Notes: generated from the sequence alone by a model not told the origin. Shown: positions 21,101-31,800, counted from the stretch's first letter. The stretch is 64,000 nt of DNA from Caenorhabditis remanei (GCF_010183535.1 NC_071330.1:7793717-7857716), one strand, 5' to 3'. Translations and numbers: made by a program.

Positions 21101-23773
21101 CTAGTCACTCCAATCTTCGTCGTCCTCCTCATCATCCGATCCCTCAGAATCACTCGGATGAATGCCTGCTCTTCTTGCATCTAGGAAACTTTGGATTTGA
21201 TCAACGATAGTTCCAGATGTCGGCGAAACAACTGATTGTCTCGAATCTGGGGTATCGGACACTTTTCGTAACACTGTAGATCGATCAGTTGAACGGATTT
21301 GCTATAAGTTAATGGTTAAAAATAATAAATATGTCAAAGAACCTACATCCATTAGACTTCTTCGATCTGTTGAAGATTCAGGAACAGCTGAAAGTCGGAC
21401 TGAGGGAGGTCTAGAACAATCTTCGTCCGAATCACTTTGGGGTATCATTGGCGGTGGAGGCGGTGGTGGAGGTGGAGGTACTGAAGATGGTGTGGCAATA
21501 GTTGGAAGTGGAGGTGGTGGAGGAGGAGGAGCTTTATTTGAAATCGGAGGTAAAGAATGTTGGGAAGACGACTTTGCAGACGGAGCAGGGGGCGGTGGAG
21601 CTGACTTTGGAGATGGTGATTTCGATGGTACAGAAGACGACTCTCTCCAAGAAGATGTGGTTGATATTGGAGTTTTGAGAGAAGGAGGTGTAGCGGGAGG
21701 GGGTGGAGGAGCAGTTCGAATTGGAGTTCGCGAGGAGAGCTTAATTTCAGCATATTCATCAACTTGATGAGAGTGAGGGCTGTTTGAAGTAGGGGGTGGT
21801 TGTTTTGGAATTGTCTCAGGCTGAGTTGCCCAACGATATGATCCACGATGAGATGGAAGACGAGGAGTTGAAAGACCTCAAATTATATAAAGAATTAATA
21901 AAAAAAAGAAAAACTACAGTAACCTGTTCTCGAGATTGGCTCCCCGACATTTCTCGATGTACTTCTACTCGGCAACTCGGGCGGTCTCTCATCAATTTCT
22001 TTTTTCTGAATTTCAACACTTTGCTCGATTTGTTCAAATCGATAAATGTTCTGAGGTTCTCTCTGATTAACAACTCCATATGTATCTTTTCTTGGAGCGT
22101 CCCAGTCTGAACTCTTTATTGGATCTGGGGCGAACGTGTGACTGTGTTTGAAGGACGACGTCACGGTTACTGTAGAAGAAGAACGGTGTGATGCAGAAGA
22201 GAATGAAGAAGCTGATGCTACAACACTTGATCTATCTGAATTCCAATCTGGATTCAAAGGGTCAGAAGGTGTTGCTAGAACTGGAACAACCGGCTGAGAA
22301 ACGTCCTCAATTTTAGTTTTTGAACGGCCAAAGAAGCTCTAAAAATATATATTCTGAGACATAAATTTGTTATCTGAATTCACCTTTGACTTATCTTTGC
22401 TCTTATCTTTCACAACTCTCACAGTCTGACTTTCTTTTTTTACCATCATTGATTGTCTGAACTTATCTTCGTTTCTTACAATCAACTGCTTTACTAGCTC
22501 TTCTTCATCTGGCCCATGAGTCTAAAAGAATTTCGAATGCTTTGTAGAGTTCAAATAACTTGAATAACCTTCAGTTTACTCATAACTTCCATGTATAAAT
22601 CTTCTTGTCCTTCAGTCATTTTGACTCCATCCACGTGGCGAAAGTTTGTTGGCTCTCCGATTTCCAGCACTTTCTTTGGTTCTTTATGGAATAAACTATG
22701 AAATAAACTTTTCTTCTTCTTCTTCGGTTTCTTTCCATCCAATGCTGGCGTCCCTTGATTCTCAGTAGTTTTTGCTTAAATTTAAATTTCAGAGTATTTT
22801 AAAACTAATATCTGAAACTTACCATTTTGTCTTTTACAAACGCTGTTATGAAATTTGTCACATTCCTTCGAATCGTAGAAATGTAGTCCAATTTCTTTCC
22901 CATTATGATCTTCGAAAACGAGCAACTTCGCATGCATTTGGATTGTTTCGAACTTTTTATCCCTGGAAATAATAGGATGGTTGATGAGTAATTTGACCGT
23001 TTCTTCAGGAAAGGAGACTATTTCTTCGAAAAATTATCAATTTTTGAAAAAGTGGACGAACGGACTACGGACCGGGCCTCCATAATACGGTATGAGTTTG
23101 GAGAAAAGCTTTTCGGTGGTCACTGCTATGTCTGGACCTCAATTCTCTTGGTTTTTTCTGGTACTCCAAGAGCATTAATTACGACTCAATCCATACCGAT
23201 CACTGACTCTCTCACTCTCATGATCAGCTTTCGAAAAGAATATGTTCCTGGAAACTAGCCCCACCCTAAATTCATTTCAATTGGTGGACAGAACTATGTA
23301 TCTGTATTTTGAAACTTTTCAAAACCAGAGCTCACTTATCATCCTCACAGTAGTATTCTGTGAAACTTTTCAAAACTACATTCTACACGTCGAAAAAATC
23401 ATAAACTAACTTTATAAGAAAATCAAACTGTATCGTTGGTTCCCATTCTTTCTCAGATGACGGTTCGATCACAATTATTCGGTAATATCGTTCGGAACTA
23501 TTCTGAAAAGTAATATTGTTTCATTTACTTCCATCTATTTCCAGACGCAAACCTTCACAAATAGAACGACAGCTGCTCCAGTCTCTGGTTTCTTCCATCC
23601 ACCTGCATCTTCAATAAGATATTGACATATTCCAGATGACACAATCTCAAGAATCAAACATGTTCCACCTGTTTTTTTCTCGAAAAACTTACTTTATCAC
23701 TTGCTGAAATCGCTTTCAGAATACTCTCCTTCTCCTCATGCTCCAGAAAATCACTCAATTCTGGAGTGATCAT
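21101..23773 (-). CDS. WASP-family actin nucleation-promoting factor (WH1-basic-CRIB-like-Pro-WH2-CA)
   Basis: Exons 23693-23773, 23553-23645, 23411-23502, 22823-22962, 22569-22774, 22384-22521, 21924-22338, 21347-21876 and 21101-21301 sum to 631 aa. The ATG follows TTATTCAG, a trans-splice site. A WH1 domain covers residues 1-135 (WKKPETGAAVVLFVK, FEDHNGKEIGLHFYD). A basic cluster KKPKKKKK is near residue 150. A CRIB-like stretch IGEPTNFRHVDGVK follows. A Ser-rich linker leads to long proline runs, then WH2 SLMDQIRSTDRSTVLRKV. The central and acidic tail is IVDQIQSFLDARRAG...DEEDDEDWSD with the terminal Trp typical of Arp2/3 activators. The second His and the Gly of the CRIB consensus are replaced, so Cdc42 binding is doubtful. 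I recall C. elegans wsp-1 on chromosome IV, so this could be an additional WASP-like gene. Confidence 0.88.
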
Positions 23774-23922
23774 TTCTGAATAAAATACTCATCAAAAGCT
23801 GAAAGAAACTGAGAAAATCAATCAATAAATGTCTAAAATGTCTCAATATTCCTTTTTCAATATTTGCTTCTTATCACCCTCGTGTGCCGTCTTCTTATCA
23901 GTTTTCCCCTCCGCAAACTTCC

Positions 23923-24165
23923 ATGTTTGCCGATTTTATTCGAAAAGAGTGCGAAAAAGAGCAAAGAGTTGAACCAACTATATTTCCAGGTACCAGATTC
24001 CAAGAAGATATAATTTTGAAAATAAATCTCAAGAAAACCATGGGGAACAAAGTGTATTCAGAAGCAGGAAGTACTATCACGCTTACTGTAGTTCGTCATG
24101 ATTTCCCAGTTTGCTCGAGAATTTTCAAGAAAGGCTTATTATTATTTATTTGTTTCTATCTGTAA
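23923..24165 (+). CDS. Uncharacterised small ORF
   Basis: Open frame of 80 codons beginning MFADFIRKECEKEQRV, mildly charged, ending FICFYL. The frame is open for another 13 codons upstream without an ATG, to 23884. A TTCTTATCAG acceptor lies at about 23900, so the first in-frame ATG could follow a trans-spliced leader. It lies head-to-head with the WASP-family gene, 150 bp away. No family recognised. It may be a real short gene, a partial exon of something larger, or chance. Confidence 0.28.
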   Translation: MFADFIRKECEKEQRVEPTIFPGTRFQEDIILKINLKKTMGNKVYSEAGSTITLTVVRHDFPVCSRIFKKGLLLFICFYL

Positions 24166-24375
24166 CTCAACAAATATTTTTGCTTTTTGGAATGAAAAAA
24201 CTTATGATTGACATAAGGCCAATAGGAAAATTTCACTTTTGAGGTAAGGAGAAACTGACAGTTCCAGATGATTTAAATTTGATTTTATAGCTAATGCTAC
24301 ATTTGATAAGTCACGGAGATTCTGAAACTTGTAAATCAAGAAAGTTTTAAGAAAATAAATTTATTCAAAATCCGT

Positions 24376-25667
24376 TCATTTCTTTGATTTTTTGGTCTTT
24401 CCACTTTTTTCAGTAGTCAATGCTGTTTCAGCTGGCGTCGGTGGAGTATTGATTCCAATTGGATCCAATTGGAAAAACGAACCAGACGGGTTTTCCCAAG
24501 CAGCAGTCGGATATGATTTCGGATCAACATTGTCAGGTTCCCAATCATACTTGGAGTTTGGTGTTATTTTCTCATTTTCCATAACTTGCCACAATGCTTT
24601 GAAAAACAAACTGAAAATTTAATTACTTTTTTTTCAGAGGATCAGAAATTGACTAACTGATAATCGGGTCTTTGATAGTAGTCAAGTGTTTCTAAATGAG
24701 GCATCACTTTATCCATACAACCAGGCATATTCGACATGACTACTTTCGCTGGGAGATTCAATTTCATCTGTTCAACACGTTCACGTTGAGAATCATTTTG
24801 CCACGGGAGAGCTTTTCCTCCGTTCAGCTCAATAAGAACATACAGTAATGACCATACATCATCACCACGTCCTTGTTCTTTTCGAAGATGAACATTAGGA
24901 GAAGTATAGCGAAGAGTTCCACGAAACTCTGCTGAACCACGTGCTTTCCGAGCAATCCATTTCTTCTCTCGAGCAAACTGGAATCATTTTCTCCTATGTA
25001 TTATTTTTTAAATTTCACTTACATATGTAGCAAATGGTCTCGCCAATCCGAAATCCAAAATATGCACAATTCTAGCCCTTTCTTTTTCTTTTTCATAGCC
25101 TAATAGGAAGTTTTGTGGTTTGATATCACGATGAACGAATCCGTTATCATGAACATATTTTATAGCATAAAGACATTGAATACCAATGCGACTCCATGTT
25201 CCACGTGTGAATCCATTATTCATCACCGTATTCAGTGTCTTCAGTTTTCGTAGATTCTTCCCAAGCAACGTCATCACCATGTAACAGTACAGTTTACGTT
25301 TTGCACATAAATAAACTATCGGAATATGTGGAACTGGTCCATTCTCGTTCAATCTATTCAGAATCATTGCCTAAAACCAGGATATTTTGATTTCTCTAAC
25401 TAGATGGACTCCTACTTCTAATTTGATAGCAGATCCACCTTCAATATCATTTGATTCTGCTTTCAATGCTGCCACTTTGCTCGGATCATGAATGTTAGTT
25501 ACATGATACACTTTTCCAAATCCTCCTTCGTCTAAAACATCTCCAATGATCCAATCACCAAATCTAAAACTTCTTATAATCTTTTCATATCATGAAGACT
25601 GATTTTACTTTTTGTTTTTATGAAACGTTACATTCTTCATAGGATCTTCTTCTTTTTCAGACGGCAT
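24376..25667 (-). CDS. CK1/TTBK-like serine/threonine kinase (worm-expanded group)
   Basis: Exons 25610-25667, 25416-25564, 25023-25370, 24658-24977 and 24376-24610 give 369 aa. The P-loop GDVLDEGGFGKVYHV is followed by the VAIK-type Lys in AALKAES. The catalytic loop is HRDIKPQN and DFG is present (ILDFGLARPF). The activation segment GTLRYTSPNVH matches the CK1-family version without a classical APE. The C-terminal tail ends in Lys/Ser repeats (SGKTKKSKK). In Caenorhabditis this kinase subgroup is greatly expanded and largely sperm-enriched (e.g. spe-6). The divergent neighbour 210 bp away encodes an MSP-domain protein, which supports a male-germline role; that is inference. All catalytic residues I can check are intact. 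Confidence 0.87.
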
Positions 25668-25877
25668 ATTTGTTGTGAATCTCTCTGATCGATATGATCG
25701 AAACGATGAAAATATTGTGAAATGATTGTGATGATACTTTTATCGAACGTTTTGATCTGTTATCATATTTCTTTAATCCAAAAAACTAGAAACGTAAGGT
25801 CATGGGAACATCTTGATAACAATTTGTTATAAATAGCGGGTTTAAATTAGAATTTGACAAAACATTGCGTTTCAAAA
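25668..25877. promoter_or_regulatory. Shared divergent promoter of the kinase and MSP-domain genes
   Basis: 210 bp separate the two start codons, on opposite strands. A TATA-like string (TTATAAATAGCGGG) lies at about 25828-25841, some 40 bp before the MSP-domain ATG. Two TTATCA/TGATAA-type strings (near 25757 and 25815), possible GATA-factor sites, are also present. Co-regulation is inferred from layout only. Confidence 0.45.
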
Positions 25878-26251
25878 ATGTCTCTGACTGCCGATCCACC
25901 AGCATGCTCCGTTCCAGCCGCCGGAGGAACTTCCGTTCACAAATTGGTGAATGCGGGAGCCGAGAAAATGATCTTCAAGGTAGACAACTGGATTCGAAAA
26001 TAGATCTTAATGTAATCTAATTTCAGATCAAGTCCTCCAATAACAATGAGTACCGTATCACCCCAGTTTTTGGATTCGTCGATCCAGCTGGATCAAAGGA
26101 TATCACGATCACACGTACTGCAGGAGCACCAAAAGAAGACAAACTTGTCATTCATTTCGCTGTTGCACCAGCTGATGCGACTGATGCTCAAGCTGCGTTT
26201 GCTGCTGTTACTCCCGCCGGAACCGTCACGATTCCAATGTCGGCAGCATAG
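25878..26251 (+). CDS. Small MSP-domain protein (sperm-specific SSP type)
   Basis: Exons 25878-25979 and 26027-26251 (47-bp intron) encode 108 aa. The sequence is a stand-alone major-sperm-protein fold: VPAAGGTSVHKLVNAGAEKM, then IKSSNNNEYRITPVFGFVDP and KLVIHFAVAP. At about 108 residues it matches the short SSP subgroup rather than the 127-residue cytoskeletal MSPs. Short Ala-rich loops near the C-terminus (ADATDAQAAFAAV) are typical of SSPs. Expression in sperm is known for the family; here it is inferred. It starts divergently from the CK1-like kinase. Confidence 0.88.
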
Positions 26252-26524
26252 ATTGAACTCTAACAGATAAACACATCGATAGGAAGATGAAAATGAATTT
26301 GATATTTTTTGTTTATTAGATCCTTTCTAACCTCACTGGGTACGTATTTGTAGAGAAAAGTTAACACAATTTTTATTCGTACAACTATTTGACTACACGT
26401 ATTAAAATAACATTTGGAATGAATAGATGCAAATTTCACAACGGGACGAAAATAAGGGAAAGTGAATCAGAGTTCTCGATAAAGTGACTGCAAGACCTAA
26501 TTAGCAATTATGGGAAAAAGTGAA

Positions 26525-27491
26525 TTAATGCTTCTTTGCATTGACAATTTCTTTCACAGATCCGTCAGAATATGCAAAGAAGACTGCATCAACGCAACCA
26601 ATGAACAATCCAGTCTCGACAATTCCTGGAGTATTGGCCAATCTCTGTTGAATGGCCAACCAATCTCTGCCAGATACATTCTTTTCAAATTGCCAGTCAA
26701 TGATAAAGTTTCCGTTGTCCGTCACAACTGGTCCGCATTTTTTGGTGGCTTGGCGAAGTTGACAACTGCCACCTTCTGCTCTTGGAATTGATAGAAGAAG
26801 TGGTTGAGAAGCGGGTGGAAGCACCTATAAACTGAAGTTTAAAAAAAACTTCTTGCACATAGATATGCCGATCAAAAAAGTATGTTTGTAATACACAATA
26901 CATCGTTGCATATTAAATGAAACTTCTCACCTCAATAGGAACAGCAGGGTAGCGATCACCCAAGTGTTTGGAGTCTTTCAGATAGTCGGCAATTACGTAA
27001 AAGTGTTTTGCAGCTGTTTGAACTATTTTCTCTTGTGCCAAACATCCACCTCCTCCTTTGATGCACGTGAATTGACCATCAACTTCATCGGCCCCATCAA
27101 TACAAACATCCAGTTCAGGATGAGAGTCCAGATCAGAAACGGGGAGACCGGATTCAATCAACCACTGTTTTGTCTGCAAGAACGAACAATTGAACAGTTG
27201 TGTCATTGCTTACTATTACTCACTAAGAAGCTTGTTGGAACACAGATGATGTCTTTCAGTTGTCCATTTTGGTAGCCTTGCTTCAAATATTCGACGAGGT
27301 ACTTTACGGTACTCCCGGATCCGACACCGAGACGACAACCACTATGCACATACTTCTCTCCACAAGCGTAGGCCGCCTTAAATAATTGACTGTAGTTCGT
27401 GGAATTGCTATTGTTGTTAATCTAAACTTACTCGTTTTTTCGCCTGTTCAATTGGTGCCATTTCTGCTTCTGGGGCGGTGGTCGTAACCAT
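26525..27491 (-). CDS. rpia-1: Ribose-5-phosphate isomerase A
   Basis: Exons 27432-27491, 27224-27376, 26931-27173 and 26525-26824 give 251 aa, the usual length. It interconverts ribose-5-phosphate and ribulose-5-phosphate in the non-oxidative pentose phosphate pathway. Family motifs are present: [14 protein letters not shown] (phosphate loop), [13 protein letters not shown] (catalytic acid region) and [13 protein letters not shown] (catalytic Lys). The start [13 protein letters not shown] follows a possible CAG acceptor. It ends about 270 bp from the MSP-domain gene, converging with it, and its start is 270 bp from the divergent UTP18-like gene. Confidence 0.92.
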
Positions 27492-27761
27492 TCTGACGGC
27501 GCGAGAGACTCCTGATAAAGGAAATTTTGTTGAAAACATACAGAACCGGCTGAAAAAATAAAAACATGTCTGAAACTGATAAATGAAGTCTGAAATTTTT
27601 TGTATTGGTGGACTTTGTCGTCACGGTGTTCGCACAGAATGCACCGAGTGCGTCAAATTTTACGACATATCAACTATTCTCAAGTTTTTCATTTTTTCTA
27701 TTCTTTTCGCCCCTTAATTAAATTACTTTTCCTCAATTAAATCTTATAATATTTCTAGAAT

Positions 27762-29665
27762 ATGAGTAAACGGCCAGTGATAGAATCAGAAAAGCCTGCT
27801 TGGCATGACGAAGATGACGACGGTCTGGTGGTGTCAGTGCCCATAAAAGTGAAGAAAACATTAAAAATAGAACTAAAGAAAACCACAGACGAAGAACATG
27901 GAGAACTAGATTCAAAGGTTTGTTATCAAACTAAATTTTATTTAAAATAAATGTTTAATTAGGAGTACATCGGAAGATTGCAAGAGGCATTCAAAAAGCG
28001 ACATGGAGGAACGCCAAAATGGGCGGCTGCTTCAGCAGGTCAGTAATACTCTGATGTATTTTTAAATTCAACTATTTGATTTCAGATGATGAAGAGGAAG
28101 GGTCTTTGTCGAAAACCGCAGCAGGATATTTGGCTAAAGATGTCAAATTGCCGAAGACAACAATTCACACAAATCTGCTAAAAGATTTCAACATCGGACA
28201 TCAATGCAACCGAGACATCACTTGTGTGAAATTTCACAAAACTCGCCCAGTGTTGATTGTTGGGGATCAAGGTGGAAACATTCAGCTATTCAAAGTGAGA
28301 ATTACTATATCTATGAAAGTATGAACTGAATTTAAGGTCAGCAAAGAAGTGAAAAAAGATCGGTTCTTGCAAAGCGCCAGTTTTGCGAAATTCCCCATCG
28401 ACTGTATGGAAATCGGGGGACAAGGGCATACTGTCATTTGTTCTTCCAGTCGCCAAGAATATTTGATGGAGTACAATATGGATACGAGAGAAGTAACGCA
28501 ATTAAAACCTCCAAACAGTAAGATATTGTTTAAACTTAAAAAATACCGTAATGGACGTATTTACAAACAATAACTTGTGATATTCACACCCAAAATACCT
28601 TTTTCGAAAAAAGAAGCACAGTATACACGGTGATTTGTTAAACACGGTGACTGGTGAACAGGCTTGGTCGGAGAAAATTTTTCGAAGAATCGGAGAATCG
28701 AAAATTTCTCCGAAAAAAAAGTCGGAGATTCGGAGTATCCGATTCTCCGACTCCGACCAAGCCTGCTGGTGAATACTACAATGATTAATTTTTGAAAGCA
28801 TTTTAAACTCCCTAACCAAATCATTTCAGCTGTCCCCAAACAGGGAATTCATTTGTTCGCCGTTTCGCATGATTCTCAGTTTCTCGCGATTGCTGGGCAC
28901 AATTCGCATATCTATGTACTCCATTCTGCCGTAAGTTAAAAACATCAGTAAATTGCAAAGATAATTATTCAAGCAGTCTTATATTTTTCATTTCAGTCTA
29001 TGGAACATATCACCACTATCTCTCTCCCCGCCAACGCCAGATGCATCAAATTTTTCCCATCTCATAATCGTGAAATGTGGATTATTTGTGGTAAGTTTCT
29101 AAATGGTTGCTTTATTTTGTTTTTAAATTGTTGTCTGGTTTTCAGAAACTGGTCAAGTTGTGATCGCCAATATTGGTTTGCAAGGAAGCAAATCCACTCA
29201 GCATTGCTTCACAGACGATGGCGCTGTACATGGAACTACCCTTGCAATCAGTCAGCATGGAGATTACTTTGCCACGGGGTAGCTAATAATTGTTCTCGAA
29301 TAATCTAATTCACATTTTTTAACAGAAGCGACACAGGGATCGTGAACGTCTACTCTGGTCATTCTTGTCGCGATTCTTCGACTCCTCAACCACTATTCAA
29401 TGTTTCAAATCTTGTCACCCAAGTTTCCTCGATTGCATTCAATTCTGATGCGCAGCTTATGGCAATTTGTTCGAATGCGAAAGAAAATCATCTCCGTCTC
29501 GTCCACGTAGCGAGCCAAACAGTTTTTAAGAACTTCCCAGAAAGAAATGGAAAGGTATCAAATGCGAATTGTCTCGATTTCTCACCAAGTGGAGGATATT
29601 TGGCTGTAGGAAACGACAGAGGCCGTCTTCATGTTTTCAGTATCCATCATTTCTCGGATTACTGA
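27762..29665 (+). CDS. UTP18-like WD40 protein (small-subunit processome)
   Basis: Exons 27762-27917, 27963-28038, 28086-28294, 28337-28517, 28830-28930, 28997-29090, 29146-29278 and 29326-29665 give 429 aa. The N-terminal 100 residues are acidic and Lys-rich. A WD40 propeller follows (DITCVKFHKTRPVLIVGDQG, GIHLFAVSHDSQFLAIAGHN, NCLDFSPSGGYLAVGNDRGR). In the family UTP18 is a U3 snoRNP/processome component needed for 18S rRNA maturation in the nucleolus. I recall a UTP18-like WD40 gene, B0280.9, in the C. elegans block. Intron 4 (28518-28829) is enlarged by a hAT-type insertion; the other introns are 42-66 bp. The 3' end runs straight into a repeat-rich region. Confidence 0.88.
28659..28765. 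mobile_element. Short hAT-type MITE in UTP18-like intron 4
   Basis: 107-bp element with inverted ends CAGGCTTGGTCGGAG and CTCCGACCAAGCCTG. It is flanked by a perfect 8-bp target duplication CTGGTGAA (28651-28658 and 28766-28773). The interior is a string of CGGAGA/TCTCCG half-repeats, so the whole piece can fold. CAG ends plus an 8-bp duplication are the hallmark of hAT transposons; no coding capacity. Confidence 0.8.
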
Positions 29666-29897
29666 TCGATTATATTCCAGTTGTTTCTCGATTTCTCAAA
29701 TTATTGTTATATTCTTTTTGTTGATTTTTTGTTGTCTTCTTTCTCCTTTCACCCTTTTCGATGTTGATTATGAAGGTTTTTATACGAATCTTCGAAACAT
29801 CCAACAGTTGGATGAATGAAACAGTCAAAAGTTTGCCCAGAAGCTCAGATAGAGGTCGCTGTAGTATCTCTACTGTAGTGCGTCTTGTAGTGTTTAG

Positions 29898-30450
29898 CAG
29901 AGTTGCATGGAAGTGAAATTTTCTTATCCGGAAGTCGGAAGTGAATTTCCTTATCCGGAAGTCGGAAGTGAATTTCCTTATCCGGAAGTCGGAAGTCGGA
30001 AGCGATTCTCCTTATCCGGAAGTCGGAAGTCGGATGCGATTTTCCTTATCCGGGAGTCGGAAGTCGGATGCGATTTTCCTTATCCGTAAGTCGGAAGTCG
30101 GAAGTGAAAAAACGCCCGGAAGTCGGAAGTCGGAATTAGATTTTTTCTCAAACTTTCAAAAACTCCAAGAGAAAAATCATAAAATTCGCGAAAATCAGTG
30201 GAAAAGTTAGTTTTTGGCTGAAGAACAGCCTATTTTCTGTCCTTTTAGACCATTTTTCCATGCATTTTTGCGAAACGCACTTTTCGAAAATTCCACAGTT
30301 ATGGAATGACGGAAGTCGGAAGTAAAATTCCTTATCCGGAAGTCGGAAGTCGGAAGTGATTTTTGTTATCCGGAAGTCGGAAGTAGGAATGGAAAAAATG
30401 CCCGAAAGTCGGAAGTCGGAAGTCGGAAATAGGAATTCCATACAACTCTG
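29898..30450. mobile_element. Non-autonomous hAT-type element filled with a minisatellite
   Basis: 553-bp element with termini CAGAGTTGCATGGAA and TTCCATACAACTCTG. It is flanked by an 8-bp duplication GTGTTTAG (29890-29897 and 30451-30458). The interior at both ends consists of tandem GGAAGTCGGAAGT/CTTATCCGGAAGTCGG units (about 29930-30130 and 30305-30430). The central 170 bp are non-repetitive. No transposase. Long apparent reading frames through the units are repeat artefacts. Confidence 0.82.
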
Positions 30451-30453
30451 GTG

Positions 30454-30527
30454 TTTAGGTCGTTCTTTGAAGACAACACGAATTGTCTCAATGGTCGCCT
30501 GTGGGGAGACTCAAAGAACGACCTAAA
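30454..30527. repeat. Short inverted repeat (hairpin)
   Basis: TTTAGGTCGTTCTTTGA and TCAAAGAACGACCTAAA form a 17-bp perfect inverted repeat around a 40-bp centre that includes AGACAAC...GTTGTCT-like sequence. The left edge overlaps the target duplication of the hAT element, so that element inserted into this older repeat. Confidence 0.65.
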
Positions 30528-30661
30528 TCAAAGAAAATTAACAGCCAGCGAGAAGTTTTCACGTGAAGTCTGGCGGATTCATCATTCTTATATATAAAAC
30601 GCATGTGGGGTTTGTCCATCTGTCCCAATGTCCGCAAATTTTGAGAAATGAGAAAGAAAGA

Positions 30662-30733
30662 CAGCCGGGCCCAAAATCGAACTTGCGCTCTTTGCGCAGA
30701 GGCCGCCGCCATGGACCACTCGGCCACGCGGAC
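30662..30733 (-). repeat. tRNA-derived SINE-like copy
   Basis: Read on the minus strand this has the layout of a class-II (Leu/Ser) tRNA. GTCCGCGTGGCCGAGTGG contains a perfect box A at 30716-30726. A variable region with GC-rich arms follows, then GTTCGATTTTGG as a degraded box B near 30671-30684. The acceptor ends do not pair well, so it is not a functional tRNA. The downstream minus-strand tail (to about 30590) ends in ATATATAAG repeats, suggesting a SINE. Opposite-strand open frames here are spurious. Confidence 0.55.
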
Positions 30734-30739
30734 ACCACA

Positions 30740-30960
30740 GGTAGTTGGCGTGCGGACCGCATGCGGATTCAGTCCTACTTTCCGCCCGCATAGAGTCCGC
30801 GGCGGAATTATGGCCCGCTACGGATTGTAGATGGACGCAGTGTGGACTTCGGGAAAAGAGGAGGAAGTGGGCGGCAGGCGTCCGCGCGCGGACTCAGCGC
30901 GGACCGTATATGGATTGGCGAAATAGTCCGTATGGACTGGCCGCGGCGGCCGCTTGCAGT
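30740..30960. repeat. GC-rich repeat block with CGGACC motifs
   Basis: Unusually GC-rich for the window, full of TCCGC/GCGGA words. The string CGGACTC....CGGACCGTATATG (about 30889-30912) recurs in the same orientation at 31701-31724, and a related inverted form (GTATATGGTCCGTATTTCG) lies near 31774-31792. Probably fragments of one repeat family; no termini could be fixed. Confidence 0.5.
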
Positions 30961-31151
30961 AGCTCTTCCGAAGCTCTCGGACTCCTCTCGGATAATGATA
31001 ATTTTTGCAATCATTTACGGAGCTTTTACTTTTCTTTCCCTATTTTTCGAAAGTTTCGCCTTTCTTTATGTTTTTTATATTGAAATTTCTCCTTATTAAT
31101 TTTTTTCGTGAAAAATTCGTGCATTTTACTGTGAATGATCGAAAAATTAGT

Positions 31152-31529
31152 ATGTTTTCAGTCGGTCCGATGATCCCAAAAAGAGAAACAACGGCGATAG
31201 CTGAAATGGAACCAATTCATCGATTTCCTCAAAGGTTTGTAATAGTATTCAGCTTTCTCTATTCAAAATATATTTTTCAGTGAGAAACTTAGATAAAATT
31301 GGCCGGAACTCCTTATCAAGCACGACATCTGTATTTTTCTGGAGGGAGGAACCCATTTTTGAAAGTAAGTTAACTGAATAATAATTTTTTATTCCGTAAT
31401 TAATGATTTTTTTCAGAAATACAAAGGGAAAAATGGAAATCAACGACTGGAAATTGCTTCTACGACAATTGGATTTCGATGGATTTCAAGGACACGACTG
31501 CCCGACAAACTTGTGATTTCTATGTCTAA
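31152..31529 (+). CDS. Possible small three-exon gene of unknown function
   Basis: Model: 31152-31234, 31285-31364 and 31417-31529, giving 91 aa with consistent phase. It starts MFSVGPMIPKRETTAIAEME, has a middle NSLSSTTSVFFWREEPIFE, and ends TTARQTCDFYV. AATAAA at 31587-31592 marks a proper 3' end. Introns are 50 and 52 bp. The second acceptor is taken as TTCAGTGAG rather than the stronger TTTTTCAG four bases earlier, because the latter hits a stop; this weakens the model. TTTTCAG at 31155-31161 could also be an acceptor for an exon further upstream. No family recognised. It is surrounded by repeats. Confidence 0.38.
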
Positions 31530-31689
31530 TTTTCTATGTTTTCTTTTTCTTTTCATTCTTTTTAATGTTCATTTTATCTTTCTTTAAATAAAATAGTAAT
31601 TTTATCACTAATCTTCCTTGTTAAATGACGATCTCAACCGGGAAACAAAAGTAGGGAGGGGGCTGGCGGTGGGAGGAAGAGAAGCAACT

Positions 31690-31800
31690 TTTTCGGCGCA
31701 CGGACTCGAAACGGACCGTATATGACGCACACATATCGTCCTTAGCTACTTCTTTTTGAGTCCGGCGCGGACACGTATATGGTCCGTATTTCGTCGCTGG
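31690..31800. repeat. Second GC-rich CGGACC repeat fragment
   Basis: Shares CGGACTC....CGGACCGTATATG with 30889-30912 and carries further GCGGACACGTATATGG and GGTCCGTATTTCG words, partly inverted. An open minus-strand frame through it (128 codons, down to 31621) is probably fortuitous. Confidence 0.45.

Noticed and set aside
21312..21767. Gly-rich 151-codon plus-strand frame
   Set aside because: Reverse complement of the proline-rich exon of the WASP-family gene.
29907..30441. Overlapping open frames of YPEVGSR type
   Set aside because: Products of the minisatellite units inside the hAT-type element.
30662..30733. Functional tRNA gene
   Set aside because: Box A is good but box B is degraded and the acceptor stem does not pair.
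30488..31083. Several overlapping frames on both strands rich in Arg/Pro/Ala
   Set aside because: Caused by GC-rich repeat DNA and the tRNA-like copy; no splice structure.
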